Below are positions 55,680 to 64,000 of a stretch of 64,000 nt of DNA, one piece after another. Origin of the DNA: Candidatus Nitrosocaldus schleperae (lineage in GTDB: Archaea > Thermoproteota > Nitrososphaeria > Nitrososphaerales > Nitrosocaldaceae); contig JABXGR010000003.1 of assembly GCA_013538805.1 (NCBI GenBank), forward strand, positions 1 through 64,000, given 5' to 3'. Numbering within the stretch: the first letter of the stretch is position 1; every line of letters starts with the position of its first letter. The notes under the pieces are model-generated. The model worked only from the letters and a program-made list of their open reading frames with translations. It did not search any database and had not been told where the DNA came from. Both the position numbers and the translations under genes were made by a program.

Positions 55680-56590
55680 ATTTCTTTATATGCAATATTA
55701 GTCATAAACTACAGATACTGCTAACCTTCCTATTCTTTCTTATCATGTATGATCACTTACTTACTAAAATCCTTCCTAGATCTTATAGAGCGGTAGACCC
55801 ATCTCTAACAAGTTATGTAGAGTGCATAATAACTGTTATACCATCTGCCACTGCTAAAGGGATTCAGTCAAGAGTGTACTCTTTCAGTGATATTCTTATC
55901 TACCATATCAATTAGCATCTTCTGCATCTTTTTATACCATCTTCTACCCTCCTATTAGTCAAGGACATCTGATACTTTTTGAGACTCATCTAGGATGTTA
56001 AGATATCAGATGTATTAAGGATGATGTCAAGATAACCACTTCACAGTTAAGTTGCATAGCATAATACTTAACCTATATATACTAGCATTCCATGAACTGT
56101 AGAACTGTCTTAACTTACTCAAGGTCTGAACCATCTCTATCAATACTTCAATGCCTCCTTCAATATCATCTCAGCATCTAGGATGCTTCTTGTGAATTAG
56201 TATTATCTTATCACTAACACCTCTTTCTTTACTATCAATATCTCTAGCATATACGAATAACTGTTCTTTACTAATCTTGGTCTCATCAACTGCTATTGCC
56301 CTTCTATACCTTATATCTAGCATTGGTAATACCTGCCTTAACGCATTGTACCATCATACAGCTTCATGACCAAACCTATCTACCTATCAAGCAAGCATAG
56401 ATACCTTCTGTATGATAATCCTGATTGATAGATCAGTGTTGCAATTACCTTGATATCTACTGATATCTTGTTTGCTTACAGCTTATGCTTTAACCATTGC
56501 TCATGCTATCTATCATTTGTAATGTAATGATAGTTATCTATATGCTAAAATAAGCACATTCATCTAAATTCTTATCTTGACATCATCCTG
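55680..56590 (-). pseudogene. Decayed IS transposase (DDE type)
   Basis: A roughly 950-bp stretch without any real ORF. On the minus strand, in shifting frames with many stops, it reads as a DDE transposase: RRAIAVDETKISKEQLFVYA with the catalytic Asp (about 56250-56310), then RDIDSKERGVSDKIILIHKK (about 56190-56250), and further down a region reminiscent of the C-terminal catalytic part. The AVDETK block is typical of archaeal IS6/IS240-like elements. Terminal repeats were not found. It is an inactive relic; the ends are uncertain. Confidence 0.6.
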
Positions 56591-56609
56591 TATGGAGTAG
56601 GAAACAGAT

Positions 56610-56960
56610 ATGAGGAAGAGATACGAAGGCTATCAGATGCAGTACTTCCAAGCACTCCAGATAGGGCAGGCAAGGATAAGGGATGCAGTAAGCATACTCA
56701 AGAAGTATACAGGCAACGCATTGCCTGCAATAGCATTGAAGGGTTCAAGCCAAGGCAAGGGTTGGGATCCAGTTGGTGAGGAGAACCTCTACTCAGTAGT
56801 TGAAGGGGAGCATGGTTTCATCATCTGCCTATGCGACGCAGATGGTAATGCTAAAGCAATAGCATCATGGTATAGCAAGGAGGAGGCTGAGCAGATAGCA
56901 GTAAAGATGCGTAATGATGGTATCAAGGAGTACAAAGGCAAGGTTAGGCTTCCTGTATGA
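56610..56960 (+). CDS. Hypothetical protein
   Basis: 116 residues, not recognised. N-terminal helix, then a beta-rich domain with EHGFIICLCDADGNAKAIAS and a SKEEAEQIAVKMR helix. It ends 34 bp before the LOR/SDH gene and may be co-transcribed with it. The ATG at 56610 follows the transposase relic. Confidence 0.55.
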   Translation: MRKRYEGYQMQYFQALQIGQARIRDAVSILKKYTGNALPAIALKGSSQGKGWDPVGEENLYSVVEGEHGFIICLCDADGNAKAIASWYSKEEAEQIAVKMRNDGIKEYKGKVRLPV

Positions 56961-56994
56961 TTTTTATTTATCCTTGCTCGTATATACTGCTAAC

Positions 56995-58233
56995 ATGTAT
57001 GAGCAGGAGGTTGAGGTTACTGGTCATCTAATAGACTCTATGATCCTAACAAGGATATTTGATAAGATAATGGATCTCAAGGGTGACTTTGAGGTACTTG
57101 AGTTTAGAATAGGTAAGGAGAAGACATCTCCAAGTTACGCTAGGCTGCTAGTTAAAGGGAAGAGCCAAGAGCATCTTGCAAGGATACTGGAGGAGGTATA
57201 CAGGGAAGGTGCAGTATCAGTAAAGGTTGAGGAGGTTATGCTTGAACCTGCTCCAAGGGATATGGTGCTCCCAGATGAGTTCTATAGCACAACGAACAAT
57301 AGAACGATGATATATGTTGATGGTAAATGGGTTGAGGTTGAGGATATTATGATGGATAAGTGCATAGTCTACGATCCATCAAGCAGGAGAGCGTACTGCA
57401 AAGCAATAAGGGAGGTTAAGAGAGGAGATCTAATAGTGGTTGGGGAGAAAGGTGTAAAGGTGATACCTCCAGAGAGGCCTAGAGAGGGTGTAGATCTCTT
57501 CCAGTTCATGAGTAGTGATGCATCTAGCGAGAGGCCAACGTTGCAGATGATAAGGAAAGTAGCAAGAGATATGCATATGATTAAGCATAATGATGGGAAG
57601 ATAGTTGTGGTTGCAGGTCCTGCAGTTGTGCATACTGGTGCAGCAGATGCATTAGCAGCACTGATAAGGCTTAGGTACGTTAATGGTCTGCTTGCTGGTA
57701 ATGCACTAGCAGTACATGATATAGAGCATGCTCTCTTTGGCACATCCCTAGGCATGTATGTTCATGATGGTACTTTAGCGGTTAGGGGGCATAGGCACCA
57801 TATGCGTGCAATCAACGAGGTCTTCAAGGCAGGTTCGATAAAGGCCATGGTTGAGAGTGGCAGGTTAAAGAAGGGTATAATGTATGAGTGTGTAAGGAAC
57901 AACGTACCCTATGTGCTCATAGGCTCGCCAAGGGATGATGGTCCAATACCAGATGTTGTTACAGATGTTGTTCAAGGTTGGAGGATGTACAGGGAAGTGC
58001 TTAGAGGAGCAGATATGGTTCTCATGCTTAGCACTATGCTCCATAGCATTGCAGTAGGGAATATGCTCCCTTCACATGTCAAGGTTGTTATAGTTGATAT
58101 AAACCATGCAGTAGTTACAAAGTTGATGGATAGAGGTACATGGCAGGCTGTAGGTATAGTCTCTGATGTTGGTGTATTCCTCCCCACACTCCTTGAGAAT
58201 ATAACTGCGCTTGAAGGTAGCCATGGCATGTGA
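56995..58233 (+). CDS. LOR/SDH-type protein, likely ornithine cyclodeaminase
   Basis: 412 residues from the ATG at 56995. The family (TIGR00300) has an N-terminal LOR/SDH-like domain and a C-terminal NAD-binding domain: VVVAGPAVVHTGAADALAAL, NGLLAGNALAVHDIEHALFG and YVLIGSPRDDGPIPDVVTDV. An archaeal member is known as an ornithine cyclodeaminase, making proline from ornithine. This would use ornithine from the LysW pathway. The in-frame ATG at 56914 is rejected: TTTTTATTTATC (56961-56972) is a TATA box about 26 nt before 56995. Confidence 0.85.
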   Translation: MYEQEVEVTGHLIDSMILTRIFDKIMDLKGDFEVLEFRIGKEKTSPSYARLLVKGKSQEHLARILEEVYREGAVSVKVEEVMLEPAPRDMVLPDEFYSTTNNRTMIYVDGKWVEVEDIMMDKCIVYDPSSRRAYCKAIREVKRGDLIVVGEKGVKVIPPERPREGVDLFQFMSSDASSERPTLQMIRKVARDMHMIKHNDGKIVVVAGPAVVHTGAADALAALIRLRYVNGLLAGNALAVHDIEHALFGTSLGMYVHDGTLAVRGHRHHMRAINEVFKAGSIKAMVESGRLKKGIMYECVRNNVPYVLIGSPRDDGPIPDVVTDVVQGWRMYREVLRGADMVLMLSTMLHSIAVGNMLPSHVKVVIVDINHAVVTKLMDRGTWQAVGIVSDVGVFLPTLLENITALEGSHGM

Positions 58234-58462
58234 TATGATGTGATGTGATTAATCAACCTCATCCATATACAGTATTAACCAACCTTCTTCTACACCCATC
58301 AAAGTAGCCATCAAAATACAGATCATCTTTCGCTTACTTACTTGCTTTACATCTGTTCATTACTACACCATATCATGACTGGCTTGTTATACATTCATCC
58401 ATTATAACTCATATTTTAATTATAAATATCCATTTTTATACGAAAAATGTTATATTCTTCTA

Positions 58463-58483
58463 TTCATAAGTTAAACTTATGAA
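58463..58483. promoter_or_regulatory. 21-bp palindrome at a transcription start
   Basis: Perfect inverted repeat TTCATAAGTT-A-AACTTATGAA. The TATA-like TTTTTATA (58433-58440) places the start site inside the left arm. The ATG of the cysteine-rich micro-ORF is in the right arm. It can be an operator or a 5' hairpin. Confidence 0.6.
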
Positions 58484-58550
58484 CATATGTTACTGTGATA
58501 TGTATGGAGATGGGTTGTGCGAGTGTGGATGCTGTGTAGGTGATGGGTGA
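58479..58550 (+). CDS. Cysteine-rich 23-residue micro-protein
   Basis: Six cysteines in 23 residues, C4-x-C6-x7-C14-x-C16-x-C18-C19, ending in a TGA that overlaps the next ATG (TGATG), so the two genes are coupled. It is preceded by a TATA box and a palindrome at the right spacing for a leaderless or near-leaderless mRNA. The pattern resembles metallothionein-like or regulatory metal-binding peptides. Function unknown. A chance ORF is possible because of its size, but the Cys density and coupling argue otherwise. Confidence 0.5.
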   Translation: MNICYCDMYGDGLCECGCCVGDG

Positions 58551-59137
58551 TGGTAGAGCCACTCTATGTACTCTCTCCACGCAAGACTACCTATGCTGGA
58601 GCCATGGCTGGGTTCATAGCAAGTTGGTATGTTACAGTGCTGTTGATTGCTAGTGAGTATGAGATAGGCTTCCCACTGGGTACATTCTACACTGTAATAG
58701 GTGAGATAGCAGGGTTTAGGGGTGTATACGCACTATATGCAGGTTTAGCACTACACATTGCAACAAGCACCATAGTTGGTGCACTATCTTCACTCTTGCT
58801 AGTAACTATACTCAAGCACTGGAGGCTAAGGGGCAAGATATGCATAATCTGTTCATACAGGGCTGCTGGAGTTGGTCTAATACTAGGCTTCATCATATGG
58901 CTTGTACTCTTCCTGCCAGTAACCTTTCTTGTAGTTGAGCCATCTCTAGCATTTAGAGCATCACGTGATGTTAGCATGCTCTACTCCACACAAGTATCGG
59001 TAAATGCACTCCTTGCTATGGTATGGAGCATAACGATAAGTGCATTGCCTTATCACCTTGGCTATGGTGCAACTCTAGGCTACCTCATGAGCAAGTTTGT
59101 GAAGCGTATAGCAGTTGTTAGCAGCAAGAGTATTTAA
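58550..59137 (+). CDS. Multi-span membrane protein
   Basis: 195 residues from the ATG at 58550. Four to five hydrophobic segments (about 15-37, 42-75, 98-125 and 143-170). No family recognised. Its start overlaps the stop of the cysteine-rich micro-ORF (TGATG). The pair, with a palindrome at its promoter, suggests metal or redox homeostasis, by inference only. Confidence 0.65.
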   Translation: MVEPLYVLSPRKTTYAGAMAGFIASWYVTVLLIASEYEIGFPLGTFYTVIGEIAGFRGVYALYAGLALHIATSTIVGALSSLLLVTILKHWRLRGKICIICSYRAAGVGLILGFIIWLVLFLPVTFLVVEPSLAFRASRDVSMLYSTQVSVNALLAMVWSITISALPYHLGYGATLGYLMSKFVKRIAVVSSKSI

Positions 59138-59142
59138 ATACA

Positions 59143-59162
59143 TAATTAGGTCAGACTAATTA
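59143..59162. promoter_or_regulatory. Operator-like inverted repeat at the TFB promoter
   Basis: TAATTAG (59143-59149), 6-nt spacer, CTAATTA (59156-59162). It lies just downstream of the TATA box TATTTAAATA (59131-59140) and about 10 nt before the ATG, where a bound protein would block initiation. Confidence 0.55.
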
Positions 59163-59172
59163 GGTGTAACTA

Positions 59173-59831
59173 ATGCAGAGTAAGAGCAACGATGTTAGTG
59201 GTTGGGTTGAGGATCTAATGAGAATGCTGCATATGCTTGAGGGCGATGATGTGCATAGCATATACAACCTCAATGCAATTGCTTCAAGGACTGCAGAACT
59301 CTACATGGACTTCAGTAGAGTTTACAGGGCAAAGAGTAAGGTAAGAGGGTTATAGCGTATACAGCACTTTATGTAGCACTTAGGTTAGAAGGGCATGCAA
59401 TAACCGTTAATGCATTTGCAAGGAGGGTTGGTATTGATGCAAGGAGCCTTGCAGTATGCTATAGAGCAATGCAGAGGGTGTTAGGATTAACCATACCAAA
59501 GGTAGCACTACACGCATACATAAATGAGATTGTAAGATGCATAGGCAAGGGTATACAGGATAGGTACAAAGGTGTTGATGCTACAGTATTAAAGGATGCA
59601 GCGTACAGGTTAGCAGATGATGTTGATAGGATGATGAATGGCAAGGGCGTGAACCCTGCTGGTGTTGCTGCTGCAATAGTGTATCTAGCATTAGGAGATG
59701 ATATGAGAAGGATGGTTAGCATGAAGTATCTAGCAGCAACTGCAGGTATAAGCATGGTTACTCTGAAGAAGAGGGTTGAAGAGTTGAGGGTTCTGCTGAA
59801 TAGGCATGTGAATGCTATAACTCATACCTAA
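59173..59831 (+). pseudogene. TFB-like transcription factor, no zinc ribbon, frameshifted
   Basis: Two frames form one protein of about 218 residues. The first (59173-59355) holds the start of the first cyclin repeat, LNAIASRTAELYMDFSRVYR; the second, ending at 59831, continues RVIAYTALYVALRLEGHAIT and then the second repeat, PAGVAAAIVYLALGDDMRRM. The frames meet at GTAAGAGGGTTATAGC (59350-59365): one more G (GGGG) reads through as R-G-V-I-A-Y. Real TFBs start with a Zn ribbon, which is missing, and the region between ribbon and core that contacts polymerase is also absent. It could be a dominant-negative or degraded TFB. The frameshift might be an error. Confidence 0.7.
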
Positions 59832-59888
59832 GTAAAGAATAAGTTAGACTAGATTCCATCTATACTTAAATAAGGTAGGTCCAAGAGC

Positions 59889-60245
59889 ATGGCTAAAATA
59901 GTAGTCATAGAGATAGGAAAATCTGTAGTTGGTGCAGTAATAAAGAATCTAGGAAGGCCGTATGCTGTAGTAAGTTATCCTAGAGAGGTTCATATAAGCG
60001 AGTTCAAGAAGATAGTGAAGGAAGCATACCAAAAGATAAATGATGCACTTTCTTCTAATGTAGATAGCAGTGTTGATAGTGATAGTAGCAACAATGAGGT
60101 ATGGCTGATACTATCTGGTCCATTGGCACTCATCTTTCAGTTGGGGCAGATTGTAGGTGAGGTAGATAATGTAAAGGTACTCCAGTACTACAATGGCGAG
60201 TACCATATAGTGCCTTCAATAAGTAAGGATGAGTTAAATAAGTAA
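59889..60245 (+). CDS. Hypothetical protein with SAVED/CARF-like C-terminus
   Basis: 118 residues. The C-terminal VWLILSGPLALIFQLGQIVG with a following strand and Tyr pair (VLQYYNGEYH) resembles the last segment of SAVED/CARF nucleotide-sensing domains, where a Gly-Pro turn precedes a helix and YE-type strand. A Ser/Asp-rich loop lies in the middle. The resemblance is by eye and weak. Confidence 0.35.
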   Translation: MAKIVVIEIGKSVVGAVIKNLGRPYAVVSYPREVHISEFKKIVKEAYQKINDALSSNVDSSVDSDSSNNEVWLILSGPLALIFQLGQIVGEVDNVKVLQYYNGEYHIVPSISKDELNK

Positions 60246-60378
60246 GTGGGTAAGTAGGTAACAAGGTAGCATGTTGTATAAGCAGATGGTTATACTAAAG
60301 GGAGCATTATGCATCATAAGCTAGCATTCTGTAGTAAAATAGAAAGGATTAATAGATTATTCTTATCATGCTATTGTA

Positions 60379-63120
60379 TTGAGTAAGGAGGAGTTGCTTT
60401 CAAGGTTCTCATCAGAACCAGATAGATACTATAGGGTATCCCTATTCGATGATCTTGGGTTCAAGAGGCAGCAGTGTAGTGTATGCAAAGCATACTTCTG
60501 GGCTCTAGATGCTAGGGAGAGGTGTCCAAACTGTGAGCCCTATGGGTTCATAGGCAACCCTCCAACAAGCAAGAGGCTTGATTATATAGAGACATGGAAG
60601 GCTGTAGAGGATTTCTTCATCAAGAATGGGCATACATCTGTGAAGCGTTATCCTGTAGTCTGTAGATGGAGGGAAGATCTATTCTTCACAGTAGCATCTA
60701 TAGTTGACTTTCAGCGTGTTATAGGTGGCAAGGTTGTATTTGAGTTGCCTGCAAACCCATTGATAGTCCCTCAGATGTGCTTAAGGTTCAACGATATAGA
60801 GAATGTTGGTAGGACTGGGAAGCACTATACCTCATTCTGCATGATAGGTCAGCATAGCATCGCTGATGCTGATAATGGGTATTGGAAGGATAGATGCATA
60901 GAACTAGATTATAAGATGCTTACTGATGTTCTAGGCATAAGGAAGGATGAGATTGTATTCGTTGAGGATGTATGGCTTGGTTATGGTGCATTTGGATACT
61001 CCCTAGAGTACTATGTTAGAGGTCTAGAGTTGGGGAATGCTGTATTCACAGAGTTCGAAGGGAACCCAAAGGATTACAGGATTATGAAGGAGAGGGTTGT
61101 TGATATGGGTGCTGGGCTCGAGAGGTTCTCATGGGTCACGATGGGTACACCAACTAGTTATGACTGCACATTTGGCCCTGTTGTTAAGCATATGATCAAC
61201 AGGTTTGGTGTAGAGTATGATCAGGATCTGCTGGGAAGGTACTTCAGGATAGTCTCTAGCAGTAGCAACAGGATGAGCATTGATGCTATTGCTAATATGC
61301 TTGGTGTAGATGCCAGTAGGATTGAGAGGATGATAGTGCCCCTAGAGGCTATATATGCTACAGCAGACCATGTTAGAACATTAACCTTTGCTGTAGCGGA
61401 TGGTGCACTCCCAAGCAACACTGGAGGAGGCTACAATCTAAGGGTAGTGCTTAGGAGGGTCCTTGCAATGCTGAGAAGGCTAGGATGGAGCATAAGGCTT
61501 GAAGAGGTTGCAGATCTGCATATAGATTATCTCTCATCTATGTATCCAGAGTTGAATGAGCAGAGAGAGAGCGTTAGAACCATACTTGGGGTTGAGAGCA
61601 ATAGATATGCAGATGCAATAGAGAGGATGAAGAGTGTAGCAAAGAGGTTATCTGGGAAGAGGTTAAGCAGTGATGATCTCATCAGGCTTTATGAGTCTGA
61701 TGGGATAACACCTGACTTCCTTAAGGAGCATGGCATAATAGATAGGGTGCCAGAGAACTTCTATACCATGCTTGCTGAGAGGCACAATGAGAGGCCTTTG
61801 GTAGAGGAACCAAAGCCTATAATGGATGTAAGCAGCATAGAGCCTACAAGGCTCCTCTTCTATGAGGATCAGTACATGCTAGAGTTCACTGCAAAGGTTG
61901 TTAGGATAAAGATGCCATATGTTGTTTTGGATAGAACAGCATTCTATGCAAGGGCTGGAGGGCAAGAACCAGACCATGGATACATAAACGAGGCTAGGGT
62001 TGTTGATGTTATAAAGCAAGGAGATGTTGTACTTCACAAGATAGAGGATGCTGAGATAAGCTTCAAGGAAGGTGATACTGTAAGATGCAGGGTCGATGGT
62101 GAGAGGAGAGGGTTGATAATGAGGCACCACACTGCTACACATATAATCAATGCAGCATCAAGGAAGGCTCTAGGCCCATGGGTATGGCAGCACTCAGCAT
62201 TCAAGGATGAAGGTTATGCTAGGCTTGATATAACACACCACTCCCCATTGAGTAGAGAGGATGTGAAGAGGATAGAGGAGTATGCAAACGATATAGTACT
62301 TGCTGATCTACCAATAGAGGTTACCCTTATGGATAGGAATCTTGCTGAGCAACTATATGGCTTCAGGATATATCAAGGAGGGTATGTGCCAAACAAGAGC
62401 ATAAGGATAGTCAAGATAAAGGATTGGGATATAGAGGCATGTGGAGGCACTCACTGTGAGAGGAGTGGGGAGGTTGGTATGGTGAAGATAATAAAGGCTG
62501 AGAGGGTACAGGATGGTATAGTTAGGCTTGAGTTTGTTGCAGGCAAGGCAGCATTGAGGTATGCACAGATGCAGGATGAGCAGATAGCATCTATAGCAGG
62601 TATCCTAGGTTCAGGCAAGGATAAGGTTGTAGATGCACTAGCAAGGAAGGTTGAGGAGGCAGATGATGCAAGGAGGAGGTTGAGGTTGATGATAAGGAGG
62701 ATTGCAGATGGTATGGCAAATAGTGTTGTAAGCAACGCAAAGACTGTAACGTTTGGTATGGGTGAGAGCAGTAGCAGTAAGCCTGATAGCATGATTGATG
62801 CAATCAAACTCTATGCTGTATATGATGATATGCTAGATGAGGAGTACCATATAGCGGTAGGGGAGAAGGCAATAGAGATGGAGCCAAGGCTTATGTACTG
62901 TGCACTTATAGGCAAGGATAGCAAGAGTATTAGGGTTATAGTATTCTCTGGCAAATCAGCAAGTAAGAGGTTCAAGGCTAGCATTGTAGCAAAGGGCATA
63001 GCATCCATGCTTGGTGGTTCTGCTGGCGGGGATGATAGGTTTGCTCAGGGGGGAGGTCAGTACAGGGAGGTTAAGGATGCACTTGCTATAGTTGAGAAGG
63101 TCATCAAGGGTTTAGCATAA
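60379..63120 (+). CDS. alaS: Alanyl-tRNA synthetase
   Basis: 913 residues, archaeal type. Catalytic domain with LDYIETWKAVEDFFIKNGHT and RCIELDYKMLTDVLGI, editing domain with the zinc motif HHTATHI (HxxxH) and CGGTHCERSGEVG, and C-terminal GGSAGGDDRFAQGGGQYREV. It attaches Ala to tRNA-Ala, such as the intron-containing one at 7406. Start TTG at 60379: the ATG at 60368 stops after four codons, and ATTAATAGA (60346-60354) gives the TATA spacing. Confidence 0.96.
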   Translation: MSKEELLSRFSSEPDRYYRVSLFDDLGFKRQQCSVCKAYFWALDARERCPNCEPYGFIGNPPTSKRLDYIETWKAVEDFFIKNGHTSVKRYPVVCRWREDLFFTVASIVDFQRVIGGKVVFELPANPLIVPQMCLRFNDIENVGRTGKHYTSFCMIGQHSIADADNGYWKDRCIELDYKMLTDVLGIRKDEIVFVEDVWLGYGAFGYSLEYYVRGLELGNAVFTEFEGNPKDYRIMKERVVDMGAGLERFSWVTMGTPTSYDCTFGPVVKHMINRFGVEYDQDLLGRYFRIVSSSSNRMSIDAIANMLGVDASRIERMIVPLEAIYATADHVRTLTFAVADGALPSNTGGGYNLRVVLRRVLAMLRRLGWSIRLEEVADLHIDYLSSMYPELNEQRESVRTILGVESNRYADAIERMKSVAKRLSGKRLSSDDLIRLYESDGITPDFLKEHGIIDRVPENFYTMLAERHNERPLVEEPKPIMDVSSIEPTRLLFYEDQYMLEFTAKVVRIKMPYVVLDRTAFYARAGGQEPDHGYINEARVVDVIKQGDVVLHKIEDAEISFKEGDTVRCRVDGERRGLIMRHHTATHIINAASRKALGPWVWQHSAFKDEGYARLDITHHSPLSREDVKRIEEYANDIVLADLPIEVTLMDRNLAEQLYGFRIYQGGYVPNKSIRIVKIKDWDIEACGGTHCERSGEVGMVKIIKAERVQDGIVRLEFVAGKAALRYAQMQDEQIASIAGILGSGKDKVVDALARKVEEADDARRRLRLMIRRIADGMANSVVSNAKTVTFGMGESSSSKPDSMIDAIKLYAVYDDMLDEEYHIAVGEKAIEMEPRLMYCALIGKDSKSIRVIVFSGKSASKRFKASIVAKGIASMLGGSAGGDDRFAQGGGQYREVKDALAIVEKVIKGLA

Positions 63121-63143
63121 TTTACAATAGGGTGTTATATACA

Positions 63144-64000
63144 ATGCCCATAGATTGGTCTGCTATTCAGAGGAGATGGATGGATGCCTGGGATGAGGCT
63201 AGGATATTCGAGAGTGATCCCTCAACCAAGGATAAGTACTTCATAACAGTAGCATATCCATACCCAAACTCTCCACAGCATATAGGACATGGAAGAACCT
63301 ATACGCTTGCCGATGTCCATGCAAGATATATGCGTATGAAGGGCTACAATGTGCTCTTCCCCATGGGCTTCCATTATACTGGTACACCAATACTTGCCAT
63401 GTCAAGGCGTATAGCAGAGCATGATAAGGAGTTGGTAGAGACGTTTGTTAACATCTATGGTGTGAAGCCAGAGTACATAGAGTACTTCAAGGACCCAGTT
63501 AATATAGCAAGGTACTTCCATGCGGAGATCAAGGAAGGGATGAGGGAGATGGGCTACTCCATAGACTGGAGGAGGGAGTTCACAACCATAGATCCATTGT
63601 ACAACAGGTTCATAACATGGCAGTTCAAGAGGTTGAAGGATAAAGGGTTGATCTCCCAAGGCTCACATCCAGTTGGATGGTGCCCTAGAGATCAGAGTCC
63701 AGTGAGCCAGCATGATACACTTGGTGATGTTGAGCCAGAGTTCATAGAGTATGTGCTGATAAAGTTCATGCTAGATGCTAGCAGTAATAATAAGAGCAAT
63801 AATAATAGCGACGATGCTAAAATCATGGAGGGACTTATCCTACCTGCAGCAACGCTAAGGGCAGAGACTGTATTTGGGGTAACCAACCTCTGGCTCAATC
63901 CTGATGCAGAGTATGCTATTGCTGTAGTGGATGGGAAGGAGAGGTGGCTTGTAAGTATGGATGCTGCTGAGAGGCTAACCTACCTTAACAGGGATGTACG
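63144..64000 (+). CDS. leuS: Leucyl-tRNA synthetase, N-terminal part
   Basis: The ATG at 63144 begins MPIDWSAIQRRWMDAWDEAR. The HIGH motif HIGHGRTYTLADVHARYM and FPMGFHYTGTPILAMSRRI are typical of the archaeal class I enzyme. The frame stays open to the window end at 64000 (285 codons), so the gene continues outside. It starts 23 bp after alaS. An Asn/Ser-rich insertion (63778-63815) is in the editing region. Confidence 0.94.
   Translation, partial: MPIDWSAIQRRWMDAWDEARIFESDPSTKDKYFITVAYPYPNSPQHIGHGRTYTLADVHARYMRMKGYNVLFPMGFHYTGTPILAMSRRIAEHDKELVETFVNIYGVKPEYIEYFKDPVNIARYFHAEIKEGMREMGYSIDWRREFTTIDPLYNRFITWQFKRLKDKGLISQGSHPVGWCPRDQSPVSQHDTLGDVEPEFIEYVLIKFMLDASSNNKSNNNSDDAKIMEGLILPAATLRAETVFGVTNLWLNPDAEYAIAVVDGKERWLVSMDAAERLTYLNRDV

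Noticed and set aside
1-64000. CRISPR array
   Set aside because: No regularly spaced direct repeats were seen. The repeats present are the archaellin pair, the 15-bp pilin repeat and short microsatellites.

Overview
The window reads as chromosome of a thermophilic ammonia-oxidising archaeon (Nitrososphaerota; most like Nitrosocaldus, inferred from gene content only). Archaeal markers are L31e and L39e, a Dph5 fused to DUF357, the LysW-dependent lysine/arginine pathway, a ThiD-ThiN fusion, a TFB-like protein, archaellins and type IV pilins with class III leaders, and an intron-containing tRNA-Ala. AOA-like content includes methylmalonyl-CoA mutase, its MeaB chaperone and epimerase (CO2-fixing 3-hydroxypropionate/4-hydroxybutyrate cycle), a PduO-type cobalamin adenosyltransferase, biotin genes and an AOA-style blue-copper domain. 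Many genes have a TATA box about 26 nt before the start codon, so leaderless mRNAs seem common, and I used this to choose starts.

Layout. 1-1.1 kb: two tandem archaellin genes (minus strand); the complete one has a 1-nt frameshift in its leader. 1.2-8.4 kb: radical SAM protein, small coiled-coil and zinc-ribbon proteins, acyl-CoA synthetase, thioredoxin, tRNA-Ala with an unusual intron, and a wHTH regulator. 8.6-16.8 kb: ThiD-ThiN, sugar nucleotidyltransferase, SMC, a frameshifted nitrilase and inositol-phosphate synthase. 16.9-22.3 kb: Dph5-DUF357, RibL-like enzyme and the MeaB/mutase/epimerase group. 22.4-31 kb: phosphoesterase, a CDGSH protein, L39e-L31e, a MoxR/VWA/Nudix cluster and lysW-lysX-lysK. 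31.5-41.3 kb: a visibly AT-rich island encoding what looks like a complete archaeal type IV (Tad-like) pilus: four pilins, a giant Ig-like adhesin, a secretion ATPase, two half-size platform proteins and a zinc-rich protein.

41.4-64 kb: thiolase and LLM oxidoreductase, a second nucleotidyltransferase, a two-gene ATPase/TOPRIM-like unit whose ATPase carries an inserted cupredoxin domain, bioD, a DASS transporter, a TIMP-like secreted protein beside a metzincin protease, bioA, tRNA-Phe, cobalamin adenosyltransferase, an eroded IS transposase, a LOR/SDH enzyme, a cysteine-rich micro-ORF coupled to a membrane protein, a TFB without zinc ribbon, alaS and the start of leuS.

The most novel items are the OLD-like ATPase interrupted in frame by a complete type-1 copper domain (with a TOPRIM-like partner), the TIMP/metzincin neighbours, the LysW ending in Gln instead of Glu, the pilus island and the cysteine-rich micro-ORF. 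Six apparent single-base frameshifts in short homopolymers (about 1004, 15100, 44797, 54515, 54745 and 59350) could be real decay, slippage-based switching or consensus errors, and they limit confidence wherever noted.
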